Shown here one piece after another: positions 45,719 through 54,584 of a stretch of 64,000 bases of DNA (position 1 is the stretch's first letter; each line of letters starts with the position of its first letter). A program made the position numbers and the translations under genes. The notes beneath the pieces were generated by a model. It did no database searches. It saw nothing but the letters and a program-made list of their open reading frames with translations, and had not been told where the DNA came from. The DNA lies in the NCBI RefSeq assembly GCF_029203285.1, contig NZ_CP115669.1, positions 3,968,001-4,032,000 on the forward strand, in the 5' to 3' direction. Source of the DNA: Pseudomonas sp. PSE14 (lineage in GTDB: Bacteria; Pseudomonadota; Gammaproteobacteria; Pseudomonadales; Pseudomonadaceae).

Positions 45719-45772
45719 AAATGTGCTGCCCTGATCTACGCTCAGTGCTGTGCGATGCACAGGAGTGACGCG

Positions 45773-46015
45773 ATGAGCACCGATGGCAAACTGAACCTCG
45801 ACGAACTCAGCCTGGTTCCCCTTGAACCGGACGAGGCGGCCCCGGCCGAGCCTGCTGCGCCTGCCAAACCGAAATTCATGGTCGATACCCGCCACGGCAA
45901 GGACCGCCGCAGCGGCACCGACCGGCGCCAGAGCATCCGTTTCGAGGCGGATCGCCGCAAGGGCGACCGGCGTGCGGGGTCGGCAGACCCTTGGTCGAAG
46001 TTCACCGACAGCTAA
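45773..46015 (+). CDS. Small charged protein of unknown function
   Basis: An 80-residue soluble protein: an acidic N-half (LNLDELSLVPLEPDEAA), an Ala/Pro linker (APAEPAAPAKP) and a very basic tail (RHGKDRRSGTDRRQSIRFEADRRKGDRR) with repeated DRR units. The acid-base layout suggests nucleic-acid or protein interaction, but no family is assigned. The ATG has AGGAG 8 bases upstream. Confidence 0.65.
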   Translation: MSTDGKLNLDELSLVPLEPDEAAPAEPAAPAKPKFMVDTRHGKDRRSGTDRRQSIRFEADRRKGDRRAGSADPWSKFTDS

Positions 46016-46088
46016 CCGCCAGGGATGATTGCCGCATCGAGGTGGAGCTGTTAAAAGCGGAATCGACATTCAGAAAGTCGATACCGCC

Positions 46089-46973
46089 ATGAGCGAAAGT
46101 GAAAAATCGAATACCCGCCTGTTCGACCTCGACCTGCTCCGGGCCATCGTCACGGTGGCCGACTGCGGCAGCTTCACCACGGCCGCCACGCGCCTGCACT
46201 CCACCCAGTCCACCATCAGCCAGAAGATCCGCCGCCTGGAAGAAATGGCCGGCCATCGCCTGCTGGAGCGCGGCAACCGCGATGTGCTGCCCACCGACGC
46301 CGGGGAGACGCTGCTGGGTTATGCGCGGCGCCTGCTGGCGCTGAACGACGAGATGGTCGAGGCGCTGTCCGGCGCCACGGTGGCGCTGACGGTGCGCATC
46401 GGCGTGCCGGATGACTTCGCCAGCGGCCGCACCACCGAGCAGTTGGCGGCCTTCAACCGGCGCTATCCACAGGTGAAGCTGGAGGTGACCAGCGGATTGA
46501 GCCGCGATATTTCCGCCAGCTACGACCGCGGCGAGCTGGACCTGGTGCTGCTCAAGCAACGGCAGAACGCCCGTGAGGCGGTGGCCTGCTGGCCGGAGAA
46601 GACGCGCTGGGTGGACAGCGCGAAGAACCCCTGCATCGAGCTGGACCCGCTGCCCATCGTCACCTTCCCGCCGCGCGGGGTGTACCGCGACGAGATGATC
46701 GCCGCGCTGGAGGCCGTGGGTCGACGCTGGCATATCAGCTTCACCAGTTCGAGCCTCTCCGGCATCCAGTCGGCCATTGCCGACGGCATGGGCATCGGTC
46801 TGCTGCCGCAACGGGCGGTGACGGCAGAGCACACGGTGCTGCCGAAGAACACCGGCCTGCCCTCGGTGGATGTGTTCGAAGTGGCGCTGCTGCATCGCCC
46901 GGCGGCGGACCCCAAGGTGAAGGAGCTCGCCCGTGTGCTGTCGCGGGTTCTGGCCCAGGACACGCAGGGCTGA
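46089..46973 (+). CDS. LysR-family transcriptional regulator
   Basis: A 294-residue regulator. The N-terminal helix-turn-helix is LDLLRAIVTVADCGSFTTAATRLHSTQSTISQKIRRLEEMAGHRLLERG, followed by a LysR substrate domain (LTVRIGVPDDFASGRTTEQLAAF; LDLVLLKQRQ; GLLPQRAV). The start MSESEKSNTR is chosen because it directly precedes the HTH. It lies 184 bases upstream of the AllE-like gene on the same strand, so regulation of that gene is plausible but not shown. Confidence 0.88.
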   Translation: MSESEKSNTRLFDLDLLRAIVTVADCGSFTTAATRLHSTQSTISQKIRRLEEMAGHRLLERGNRDVLPTDAGETLLGYARRLLALNDEMVEALSGATVALTVRIGVPDDFASGRTTEQLAAFNRRYPQVKLEVTSGLSRDISASYDRGELDLVLLKQRQNAREAVACWPEKTRWVDSAKNPCIELDPLPIVTFPPRGVYRDEMIAALEAVGRRWHISFTSSSLSGIQSAIADGMGIGLLPQRAVTAEHTVLPKNTGLPSVDVFEVALLHRPAADPKVKELARVLSRVLAQDTQG

Positions 46974-47157
46974 GCGGCGCGCCCTCACATTCGATAAATG
47001 AATACGGCGGATTCCAACATTTAATTTGTGCATGAACACGCCGCTGGATATCGTGGCTCTCAGCGACGGCTAGCGCTCAGGCAGCGCGCCGCTCTGCACG
47101 AATTGTTCGCCCCGGCGCGATGCGACGGGCAGCAAGACAACAATGAGGAAATCCCCC

Positions 47158-47994
47158 ATGGCCAAAACCAGCTATTACGCGCCGCACGGCGGGCACCCGG
47201 CACAGACCGAGCTGCTCACCGACCGCGCGATGTTCACCGAAGCCTATGCCGTGATCCCCAAGGGCGTGATGCGTGACATCGTCACCAGCCACCTGCCCTT
47301 CTGGGACAACATGCGCATGTGGGTCATCGCCCGCCCGCTGTCCGGCTTTGCCGAGACCTTCTCCCAGTACATCGTCGAGCTGGCCCCCAACGGCGGCAGC
47401 GACAAGCCGGAGCAGGACGTCAACGCAGAAGCGGTGCTGTTCATCGTCGAAGGCGAGCTGACCCTGACCCTGCAAGGCCAGGTCCACAACATGCAGCCGG
47501 GTGGCTACGCCTTCATTCCGCCGGGCGCGGACTACAAGGTGCGCAACACCTCCGGCCAGCACACCCGCTTCCACTGGATCCGCAAGCACTACCAGAAGGT
47601 CGACGGCGTACCGCTGCCGGAAGCCTTCGTCACCAACGAGCAGGACATTGAGCCGAAGGTGATGCCGGATACCGAAGGCCGCTGGAGCACCACCCGCTTC
47701 GTCGACATGAGCGACATGCGTCATGACATGCACGTCAACATCGTGAACTTCGAGCCGGGCGGCGTGATTCCCTTCGCTGAAACCCACGTGATGGAACACG
47801 GCCTGTACGTGCTGGAAGGCAAGGCGGTCTACCGCCTGAACCAGGACTGGGTCGAAGTGGAAGCCGGCGACTTCATGTGGCTGCGCGCCTTCTGCCCGCA
47901 GGCTTGCTACTCCGGTGGCCCTGGTCGCTTCCGCTACCTGCTGTACAAGGATGTGAACCGTCATATGCGCCTGACCCTGAACCAAGCGCACTGA
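47158..47994 (+). CDS. allE: (S)-Ureidoglycine aminohydrolase (AllE-like bicupin)
   Basis: A 278-residue bicupin that in the family converts (S)-ureidoglycine to (S)-ureidoglycolate and ammonia in allantoin breakdown. The N-terminus MAKTSYYAPHGGHPAQTELLTDRAMFTEAYAVIPKGVMRDIVTSHLPFWD is typical. The catalytic C-terminal cupin has FEPGGVIPFAETHVMEHGLYVLEGKAVYRLN, with Glu/His ligands for Mn. No other allantoin genes are next to it. Its product ultimately yields glyoxylate, which the gcl operon of this window can use. The ATG follows GAGGAAATCCCCC. Confidence 0.9.
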   Translation: MAKTSYYAPHGGHPAQTELLTDRAMFTEAYAVIPKGVMRDIVTSHLPFWDNMRMWVIARPLSGFAETFSQYIVELAPNGGSDKPEQDVNAEAVLFIVEGELTLTLQGQVHNMQPGGYAFIPPGADYKVRNTSGQHTRFHWIRKHYQKVDGVPLPEAFVTNEQDIEPKVMPDTEGRWSTTRFVDMSDMRHDMHVNIVNFEPGGVIPFAETHVMEHGLYVLEGKAVYRLNQDWVEVEAGDFMWLRAFCPQACYSGGPGRFRYLLYKDVNRHMRLTLNQAH

Positions 47995-48042
47995 GCGAAA
48001 GGTTCGGGCGGGAAGTCTCTCTGACTACCGCAGCGACACATG

Positions 48043-48072
48043 AAAAACCGGCGCCAAGGCGCCGGTTTTTCT
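48043..48072 (+). terminator. Rho-independent terminator after allE
   Basis: AAAAACCGGCGCC-AA-GGCGCCGGTTTTT is a 13-bp perfect stem including A/T pairs, ending in T5CT3. It should work in both directions. Confidence 0.9.
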
Positions 48073-48107
48073 TTGGGTGGCATTCGGGGTTGAGTGGCCG
48101 GGATTCG

Positions 48108-48235
48108 GTAGGGCGTACAACCGTTCGCGGTTGTACGCCGACTCACCTCGACCAGCACTGGCTCCGCAGCTGAACTCGAAGTCCCGCGAAGCCATGGTCA
48201 ATCGGCGTATAACGCGGAACGGTATACGCCCTACG
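48108..48235. repeat. Two GTAGGGCG-family palindromes in opposite orientation
   Basis: GTAGGGCGTACAACCGTTCG plus CGGTTGTACGCCG (48108-48140) and CGGCGTATAACGCGGAACGG plus TATACGCCCTACG (48203-48235). The first has a GTACAACCG arm and the second a GTATAACG arm, so they are different subtypes of the same family. Nothing else is recognised in the 335-base gap between allE and the next gene except the terminator. Confidence 0.78.
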
Positions 48236-48328
48236 TCCCTGCGTACCGTGACGCGCCTCGCGTGGCAAGCGGCGCGCGGTCTGCTAAAAAAGTCTGGCTG
48301 ATAGACATTTCGTACTCGCCGAGGAAGC

Positions 48329-48856
48329 ATGCACATGGAAGTTCGGTTCTTGCCGCAGACCGAGTTCGACAACGTCCATTTCTACCGCGCCGTCACCCTG
48401 CTGATCCTGCTGGCAATGGTCGCCTTCACGCTGATCAAGCTGTTCAGCGGCGTAATCGCGCTGTTTTCCGCCCTGCCGCTGTGCCTGCTGGTGCTGGTCG
48501 GGCGCTTCACGGTGGAATGGCTGCGGGTCTCGCGAGCCGAGCCGGCCTTCATCGACAAGGGCGAGCTGGTGCTGTGCGGCAAGGACAGCCACCGGCAGAT
48601 CCCCCTGGAAAAGATCAGCTCGGTACGCAGCCGCCACAGCCTGTTCATGGTGCGGCGCTATCGCTCCTGGTCGGAGCACCTGGCGTTCGTGGAGTTCACG
48701 CTGGACGGCGGCGAGCGCGTCTCCTCGCTCGCCGAGAGCCGCGTCTTCGAGCGGCCCCCCGCCTCGGGCACGCTGGCGGCGGTGGAGGCGGCCATCCTCG
48801 CGGCGAAGGTGAAGCGCCAGGCCGGCGAGCCAGGCTCTGTCAGCGGCGGTCGGTGA
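48329..48856 (+). CDS. Membrane protein of unknown function with PH-like region
   Basis: A 175-residue protein (or 173 from the second ATG at 48335). Two adjacent hydrophobic helices (YRAVTLLILLAMVAFTLIKL and VIALFSALPLCLLVLVGRF) are followed by a soluble part starting AFIDKGELVLCGKDSHRQIPLEKISSVRSRH. That stretch resembles bacterial PH (DUF304-like) domains found after TM pairs. The role is unknown. Confidence 0.68.
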   Translation: MHMEVRFLPQTEFDNVHFYRAVTLLILLAMVAFTLIKLFSGVIALFSALPLCLLVLVGRFTVEWLRVSRAEPAFIDKGELVLCGKDSHRQIPLEKISSVRSRHSLFMVRRYRSWSEHLAFVEFTLDGGERVSSLAESRVFERPPASGTLAAVEAAILAAKVKRQAGEPGSVSGGR

Positions 48857-48860
48857 CGGC

Positions 48861-49709
48861 TCAGGGCGATCCGAACATCGCCGTCCAGTAGATGCCGGCG
48901 TCGCTCTTCGGGTCGGCGGCGTAGGCCGCGCCCAGTTCGCGGAACTGCGGGTTCATCAGATTGGCGCAATGGCCGGGGCTGGACAGCCAGCTGTCCACCA
49001 CCTTGCGCGCATTGCCCTGGCCGGCGGCGATGTTCTCGCCGATCTGCTGGAAGCTGTAGCCGCCCAGCTCCGCACGATCGCCGGGGGTACTGCCATCGCG
49101 GCCCTTGTGGTCGAAGTAGTTGTTGTTGGCCATGTCGCGGCTATGGCCTTCGGCGATGCTGCCGAGGGTGGCGTTCCAGGTCAGCGCGGGAGCGTTGCCG
49201 AAGTTCTGCCCGCCGCACTGGCGAGCCTGGCCGCGGGCGGCGTTGATCGCCTGCAGCAGTTGCTGGCCTTCGGCCTCCCAGGTGCCGAGCTTGCCTTGCA
49301 GCAGCGGACGGCCGAGGAGAATGCGCCAGTCGTCGCCCTCGCGGTTCACGCCAATGTCGACGAACTGCGGGTCGAGCAGCACCTGGCAGAAGCTTTCCTG
49401 CAGCGCCTTCATCGCCGCGTTCGCGTCGCGCGGACCGGTGAGGCTGAGCATGCGCACGCTGCTCATGGGATAGCCGGTCTGGTTCAGCGCGGTCTTCCAG
49501 TCGCCGACGCCGGCGGGGATCGCCAGGCGCTGCTCCACCGCCAGCGGCGGCAAGGCCTGCGAGGCGCTGCCGGCGCAGGACTGCACCTCGCCGCGATAGG
49601 CGTTGATGGCGTCAACCAGTTGCTCCTGGTCGGCGGCAATGGCGAAGGTGGCGGACAGCAGACCCAGCGAGAACAGAAGGCTACGCGGGATGAACGACGT
49701 GGCACCCAT
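48861..49709 (-). CDS. Exported CAP-domain (SCP/PR1-like) protein
   Basis: A 282-residue protein with signal peptide (IPRSLLFSLGLLSATFAIAA), an ~130-residue N-terminal region with paired Cys, and a C-terminal CAP domain (~155-282). CAP signatures are LLQAINAARGQARQC, HSRDMANNNYFDHKGRDGSTPGDRAE, GENIAAGQ, and SWLSSPGHCANLMNP with the conserved His/Glu. Bacterial CAP proteins are of mostly unknown function. The ATG with AAGGGGAATCCCGC upstream is used rather than a frame 225 bases longer. Confidence 0.85.
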   Translation of the reverse strand: MGATSFIPRSLLFSLGLLSATFAIAADQEQLVDAINAYRGEVQSCAGSASQALPPLAVEQRLAIPAGVGDWKTALNQTGYPMSSVRMLSLTGPRDANAAMKALQESFCQVLLDPQFVDIGVNREGDDWRILLGRPLLQGKLGTWEAEGQQLLQAINAARGQARQCGGQNFGNAPALTWNATLGSIAEGHSRDMANNNYFDHKGRDGSTPGDRAELGGYSFQQIGENIAAGQGNARKVVDSWLSSPGHCANLMNPQFRELGAAYAADPKSDAGIYWTAMFGSP

Positions 49710-49947
49710 GCGGGATTCCCCTTGGCGAAATGGCGTACATGATGCGTGATTCTTTGGCGTTTGGCTGCGTTGGCGAGCAATCCGGGCCGCGTCAGGAGCC
49801 TTTGCGGCCTGCACGTGGGTTATTTCTCGGGGCGACCTGATTTGTGACAAGGCTTTGATTGACTTCGATTGCACGCCCTCCAGCCTGTCGGACAATGAAA
49901 ATAACCGAGCGTTTTCCAAACAGGCTCCGAACAAGGCGGGAGGTGCT

Positions 49948-51390
49948 GTGTTCTACCCGCGCCGGATTTTCTTCATTACTTTCCTGCTGGCGGTGGCTGC
50001 GTCGCTGCTGGCCGGCTGGCACATGCTGCAGATGAGGCAGGATGCGCTGGCCTATGCCCAAGCCAGCGGCAAGAACACCCTGATACTGGTGGAGCGGGAT
50101 CTCCACCGCGACCTGGATGTGCATCTGCAGACGCTGCAGACACTCTCCAACGTCATTGCCGGCTCGGCCACCCCCGAGCTGTCCCGGCAGGTGCTGCAGG
50201 AACTGGTGCAGGGGCACGCCGCCAGTTCCATGATGGCGGGCACGCTGGTGGTGACCGACGCGAACGGCCACTTGCTGGTGGACCTCAACCACGTCAGCGA
50301 GGCGCACAGGGACCTGTCCCGGCGCGAGTATTTCAAGGGCCCGCGTGCCAACCCTTCGCGCCTGTTCCTGAGTCACCCGTTCATGCCCTCCTATCCGACG
50401 CCCTCGCCCAGCACCGCGCTCAGCCGCGCCGTGCAGGACAAGGACGGCAAGGTTCTCGGCGTGGTCGCGGCGATCAAGGAACTGCGGCATCTGGAAACCT
50501 TCGTCCGCGAACTGGACCTGGGCAAGAACGAGGTGGTGTCGATCCGCCTGCTCGACGGCACCGCCCTGGCACAGTGGCCGGCGGCGCCAACGCGCAACCG
50601 CGAGGATGAGGCCAGGATGTTCCGCAGCTTCGTCGACAGCGGCGAGAAGGAGTTTTTCCGCCAGCAGTCCAATGGTTCGGATGCCTACTGGCGCGGCTAT
50701 CGGCGCGTTGGCGACTACCCAGTGACGGTATCGGTCGAGTTGTACCGGGAGGAAATCTTCCAGACCTGGAGCGCACGCAACTGGATCACCAGCGGGCTGC
50801 TGCTGGCGATCAACAGCGCGACGATCTTCTTCGCCTTCCGCCTCAGTCGCCATCTGCGCCGCCGCGACGCCAAGGAAGACCGCCTGCGCGCCGAGGCCGA
50901 CACCGATCCGCTGACCGGCCTGCACAACCGCCGCTGGTTCGACGAGAAGGCGCAATTCGAATGGCAGCGCCGCCGCGGCGGTGACGGCCACCTGGCGGTG
51001 CTGATGCTGGATATCGACCAGTTCAAGGCCTACAACGACCACTACGGCCACCCCCGCGGCGACCTGGCGCTGGTCAACGTGGCACACCTCATCCGCCAGG
51101 GCTGCCGCCGCGCGGAGGATGGCGTGGCGCGTTACGGCGGCGAGGAATTCGTGGTCATCCTGCCCGGCTGCGACCTCTCTGCCGCCGAGCGCGTGGCCGA
51201 ATCGATCCGCCGCGCCGTGGAGGAAACCGCCCTGCCCCACGCCAAGGGCAAACTCGGCGTGGTGACCGTGAGCGTCGGCGTAGCGAGCACCTCGGCAACC
51301 CCGGCGGACAGCATCGAAACGCTGATCGCAGCGGCGGATGCGAACCTCTACAAGGCCAAGGCGGCGGGACGCAACCAGGTGGTGGCCTGA
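49948..51390 (+). CDS. Membrane diguanylate cyclase with periplasmic sensor
   Basis: A 480-residue protein: TM1 (IFFITFLLAVAASLLAGWHML), a ~240-residue periplasmic dCache/PDC-like domain (LVDLNHVSEAHRDLSRREYFKGP; LSRAVQDKDGKVLGVVAAIKEL), TM2 (~280) and a GGDEF domain. The active motif is RYGGEEF, with DTDPLTGLHNRRWFDE upstream and DIDQFKAYND. No RxxD I-site is evident before GGEEF (the residues are RRAEDG with RQGC), so product inhibition may be absent. Start GTG: GGGAGGTGCT precedes it, while the longer frame starts with TTG and lacks a Shine-Dalgarno. Confidence 0.9.
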   Translation: MFYPRRIFFITFLLAVAASLLAGWHMLQMRQDALAYAQASGKNTLILVERDLHRDLDVHLQTLQTLSNVIAGSATPELSRQVLQELVQGHAASSMMAGTLVVTDANGHLLVDLNHVSEAHRDLSRREYFKGPRANPSRLFLSHPFMPSYPTPSPSTALSRAVQDKDGKVLGVVAAIKELRHLETFVRELDLGKNEVVSIRLLDGTALAQWPAAPTRNREDEARMFRSFVDSGEKEFFRQQSNGSDAYWRGYRRVGDYPVTVSVELYREEIFQTWSARNWITSGLLLAINSATIFFAFRLSRHLRRRDAKEDRLRAEADTDPLTGLHNRRWFDEKAQFEWQRRRGGDGHLAVLMLDIDQFKAYNDHYGHPRGDLALVNVAHLIRQGCRRAEDGVARYGGEEFVVILPGCDLSAAERVAESIRRAVEETALPHAKGKLGVVTVSVGVASTSATPADSIETLIAAADANLYKAKAAGRNQVVA

Positions 51391-51397
51391 GTACGCC

Positions 51398-51697
51398 TCA
51401 GCCCGCGAGCGGCGCCATCACCTCGACTTCCTGAATGTCGAAATCGCGGCGCAGGTAGTCCATGCGCCGTTCATGGAATTCGCGCATGTGCGGCAGGGCG
51501 GTGTGCACGGCCAGATGCTCGCGGCTCTGCCAGACCTCGAAGAAGGTGAACAGGGTCGGATCATGGGCATCGCGCAGCATGTGGTACTGGACGCAGCCGT
51601 CTTCGGCGCGGCTCGGTGCGAGGTAGGCACGGAACAGGTTCTCGAAGGCGTCGGATTGTTCCGGACGAGTGTGGGCCTGGAGGATGAAGGCGTACAT
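51398..51697 (-). CDS. Antibiotic-biosynthesis-monooxygenase domain protein (YgiN-like quinol monooxygenase)
   Basis: A 99-residue ABM-fold protein: MYAFILQAHTRPEQSDAFENLFRAYLAPSRAEDGCVQYHMLRDAHDPTLFTFFEVWQSREHLAVHTALPHMREF. In E. coli YgiN (quinol monooxygenase) is encoded next to mdaB. Here it is divergent from mdaB, 170 bases apart, which supports a role in a quinol redox cycle. The ATG after CCGGAGCCAATCTTC was chosen. Confidence 0.82.
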   Translation of the reverse strand: MYAFILQAHTRPEQSDAFENLFRAYLAPSRAEDGCVQYHMLRDAHDPTLFTFFEVWQSREHLAVHTALPHMREFHERRMDYLRRDFDIQEVEVMAPLAG

Positions 51698-51866
51698 GAA
51701 GATTGGCTCCGGGATGGGCGGGAAAGATTGCCTATCCTGACGCAAATCAATGCTCAGCATTCGTGAGTCTCACGCACGTATCCTTTGTCCGGAAACGGGT
51801 TTTTCCGCTTCGTGCACGTCGATATCCTGCCGCCATCCAGAATTTGTCATTTTGAGACTCCCTTCG

Positions 51867-52457
51867 ATGAAAAAGATCCTGCTGATCAATGGCGGCAAGC
51901 AGTTCGCCCATTCCGACGGCCGCTACAACGCCACCCTGCATGAGGCCGCCATCGCGTACCTCGACCGTGCCGGTTGCGACGTGAAGGAAACCTTCGTCGA
52001 CGGCGGCTACGACATTGCCGAAGAAGTGCAGAAGATCCTCTGGGCCGACGTGGTGATCTACCAGATGCCAGGCTGGTGGATGGGCGCGCCCTGGACCGTG
52101 AAGCAGTACCTGGACGAGGTGTTCACCGCCGGCCACGGCAGCCTCTACGCCAACGACGGCCGCACCCGCTCCGACGCCTCGCAGAAGTACGGCAGCGGCG
52201 GCCTGCTGCAGGGCAAGCAGTACATGATCTCGGCCACCTGGAACGCGCCGCAGCAAGCCTTCGACGATCCGACCGATTTCTTCGAGGGCAAGGGCGTGGA
52301 CGCGGTGTACTTCCCCTTCCACAAGGCCAACCAGTTCCTGGGCATGAGCCCGCTGCCGACCTTCCTCTGCGTGGACGTGATGAAGCGTCCGGATATCGAG
52401 GGCGATGTGGAGCGCTACCGGCGGCACTTGGCCGAGGTGTTTGGCACCCAGGCCTGA
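51867..52457 (+). CDS. mdaB: NADPH:quinone oxidoreductase MdaB
   Basis: A 196-residue flavodoxin-fold FAD enzyme reducing quinones by two electrons with NADPH. Signatures are KKILLINGGKQFAHSDGRYNATL, the FAD/quinone site IYQMPGWWMGAPWTVKQYLDEVF, and GKQYMISATWNAPQQAFDD. The ATG is that of MKKILLINGG, behind GAGACTCCCTTCG. Divergent partner of the YgiN-like gene. Confidence 0.93.
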   Translation: MKKILLINGGKQFAHSDGRYNATLHEAAIAYLDRAGCDVKETFVDGGYDIAEEVQKILWADVVIYQMPGWWMGAPWTVKQYLDEVFTAGHGSLYANDGRTRSDASQKYGSGGLLQGKQYMISATWNAPQQAFDDPTDFFEGKGVDAVYFPFHKANQFLGMSPLPTFLCVDVMKRPDIEGDVERYRRHLAEVFGTQA

Positions 52458-52513
52458 CTGCGCTTCTCGCAGGTGCAACGGCCTGCGTCCGGGAAAGTCC
52501 GAGCCTGCGGTTT

Positions 52514-52636
52514 CCCCTCACCCCAGCCCTCTCCCTCAGGGAGAGGGAGCAGTCAGTGCCGGCTGACACCATGGCCTCATCCTGCACCGAACAGTCCCCT
52601 CTCCCGCTTGCGGGAGAGGGTTAGGGTGAGGGGCTC
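52514..52636. repeat. Composite CCCTCTCCC palindrome, copy 2 (after mdaB)
   Basis: CCCCTCACCCCAGCCCTCTC at the left and GGGAGAGGGTTAGGGTGAGG at the right enclose an inverted copy of the middle part seen at 27440-27546 (GTGCCGGCTGACACCATGG, CATCCTGCACCGAACAG). It begins 57 bases after mdaB. Confidence 0.75.
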
Positions 52637-52730
52637 TTGATCTCCTGCACCACTGGACGCCCGGCATTGGGTTCCGCCCGCGAATCAGCTAGGCTTCGCC
52701 CTTTCCTACTGCCTGTTCAGGAGTTATCCC

Positions 52731-53012
52731 ATGGCCCGTGCATCCGCCCGTCACATCCTGGTTTCCAGCGAAGCCAAGTGCAATGAACTCAAAGCTGCCA
52801 TCGAAGGCGGCGCCGATTTCGCCCAGGTGGCCCGCGACAACTCCACCTGCCCGTCGGGCCGCAGCGGCGGTGACCTGGGCAGCTTCCGTCCGGGCCAGAT
52901 GGTCCGCGAGTTCGACCAGGTCGTGTTCAGCGCCCCGCTGAACGTCGTCCAGGGTCCGGTGAAGACCCAGTTCGGCTACCACCTGGTGGAAGTGACCAGC
53001 CGCGAGGACTGA
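52731..53012 (+). CDS. ppiC: Peptidyl-prolyl cis-trans isomerase C (parvulin)
   Basis: A 93-residue single-domain parvulin without signal peptide, so cytoplasmic like E. coli PpiC. The core is SARHILVSSEAKCNELKAAIEGGADFAQVARDNSTCPSGRSGGDLGSFRPGQMVREFDQVVF with GPVKTQFGYHLVEV at the end. It catalyses X-Pro isomerisation during folding. The start ATG follows CAGGAGTTATCCC. Confidence 0.95.
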   Translation: MARASARHILVSSEAKCNELKAAIEGGADFAQVARDNSTCPSGRSGGDLGSFRPGQMVREFDQVVFSAPLNVVQGPVKTQFGYHLVEVTSRED

Positions 53013-53058
53013 TCCGCTTCGCCCGCGCCGTGCCCGTCGATGGGCGCGGCGCCTCCCC

Positions 53059-53691
53059 TCACACCGGTCCGCCCCGGGCCGCCAGCATCACCCCCAGCCC
53101 CACCAGTATCGAGCCGCACACACGCGGCATCAGGCGCTTGCCGCGCCCTTCACCCAGTACGCCCAGCAGCAGCGAGGCGAACAGCACGGCGAGCACGTCG
53201 GCGCTGGAGAACACCAGGTTGACGATCACCCCGAGGATGAAGAACTGCAGGCCCACCGGCAGGCTGGCGGCCGGGTCGACGAACTGTGGCAGGAAGGTCA
53301 GGAAGAACAGCGCGGTCTTGGGGTTGAGCATCTCCACCACGATGCTGTCGCGCAGCACCTGCGGATGCGCCTCGGCCGCTTCCTCAGCGCCTTCGAGCAG
53401 TCGGCGCTGGCCCAGGATCATCGAGCCGCCCAACCAGATCAGGTAGGCCGCACCGGCCAGCTTCAGCGCCAGGTACAGGGTGGGCGCATGGTGCAGCAAC
53501 GCGGCGAGCCCGGCGCTGGCAGCGAGGATGTGCACGTAGCAGCCCAGGTGGATGCCCAGTGCCGCATGCAGGCCGGAGCGACGGCCGTGGGCGAGGGTCT
53601 GCGAGGTCATGTAGAGGATGGCGGGGCCTGGCATGCAGGCAAAGGCCAACGTCGCCAAGGCGAACGAGGCCCAGTAGGCAGATTGCAGCAT
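53059..53691 (-). CDS. LysE/RhtB family amino acid exporter
   Basis: A 210-residue protein with about six TM helices: ATLAFACMPGPAILYMTSQTLAHGRRSG at the N-terminus is the family signature, followed by LALKLAGAAYLIWLGGSMIL and LNPKTALFFLTFLPQF. These proteins export amino acids or homoserine lactones; the substrate is not predictable. It stands alone, convergent with ppiC. Confidence 0.88.
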   Translation of the reverse strand: MLQSAYWASFALATLAFACMPGPAILYMTSQTLAHGRRSGLHAALGIHLGCYVHILAASAGLAALLHHAPTLYLALKLAGAAYLIWLGGSMILGQRRLLEGAEEAAEAHPQVLRDSIVVEMLNPKTALFFLTFLPQFVDPAASLPVGLQFFILGVIVNLVFSSADVLAVLFASLLLGVLGEGRGKRLMPRVCGSILVGLGVMLAARGGPV

Positions 53692-53902
53692 GATCTGATC
53701 CTTCCCTTGATCGCGAGTGGGGTCTGGCGCCTCACAAGGGAGCGGCGAGCCAGTGACGGGAAGGTTAGGGACGTGATCCCGCTACGCACATACGGCGGTT
53801 GCCGTATTTTTTCCACGCCAGGGCGGCGCTAGGCTGTGTTCCCACAGGTTGCAAGGAATCGACGGCATGCGCCCTCGCACGCGTGGCACGCACAGGCAAG
53901 GA

Positions 53903-54559
53903 TCAGGCGCTGGGGACACCCAGGCGCACGGCGTAGGCAGTCAGTTCCGCGGGGCTGTGCAGGTCGAGCTTGCGCATCAGGTTCTCGCGGTGCTTGCGCA
54001 CGGTGAGCGGGCTGATGCTGAAGTGCTCGGCGATCTCCCGCGCGCTGCGGCCCTGGGCGGCCAGGGTGAGAATCTGCCGTTCACGCTTGGTCAGTTCCAC
54101 CGCCGCCAGCAAGTCGGCTTCGTCGCGCGGGCGCACGTGGGGGCTATCGAGGATGAACCGCAGGCTACGCGCCAGGTACGTCTGCCCGGCACGCAGGGCG
54201 TCGATCGCTTCGAGCAGCTCGCCGGATTCCTCGCCCTTGCTCAGGTAGCCCTGCACACCGGCATCGAGCACCGAGCGCACGGTGGCCAGCTCGGTGTTGG
54301 CGGTGAGCACCAGGATCTTCAGGCGCGGGTGGCGCTGGCGCAGTTCGTGGATGACCTGCAGGCGATTGAGCCCCGGCATGTTCAGATCCAGCAGCAACAG
54401 GTCGGCCGGGCACTCCGCCAGCAGCGCCTGCAAGCGAATGCCGTCGCCGGCCTCACCGACCACCTCCACCTGTTCCAGGGTCGAGAGCAGCAGGCGCAGC
54501 CCGTCGCGCACGATGCCGTGGTCGTCGGCGATCAGCACCCGCAAGCGCTTCCCTTCCAT
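53903..54559 (-). CDS. NarL/LuxR-type response regulator
   Basis: A 218-residue regulator: receiver with phospho-acceptor D58 (LLLLDLNMPG), LVLTANT and YLSKGEESGELLEAI, then a LuxR HTH (LTKRERQILTLAAQGRSAREIAEHFSISPLTVRKHRENLMRKLDLHS). The ATG behind AAGGAGACGAACG is used; an ATG 21 bases earlier is too close to the divergent kinase start. Only 25 bases separate it from the hybrid kinase gene, its presumed partner. Confidence 0.9.
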   Translation of the reverse strand: MEGKRLRVLIADDHGIVRDGLRLLLSTLEQVEVVGEAGDGIRLQALLAECPADLLLLDLNMPGLNRLQVIHELRQRHPRLKILVLTANTELATVRSVLDAGVQGYLSKGEESGELLEAIDALRAGQTYLARSLRFILDSPHVRPRDEADLLAAVELTKRERQILTLAAQGRSAREIAEHFSISPLTVRKHRENLMRKLDLHSPAELTAYAVRLGVPSA

Positions 54560-54584
54560 CGTTCGTCTCCTTGAGGCCATCGAA

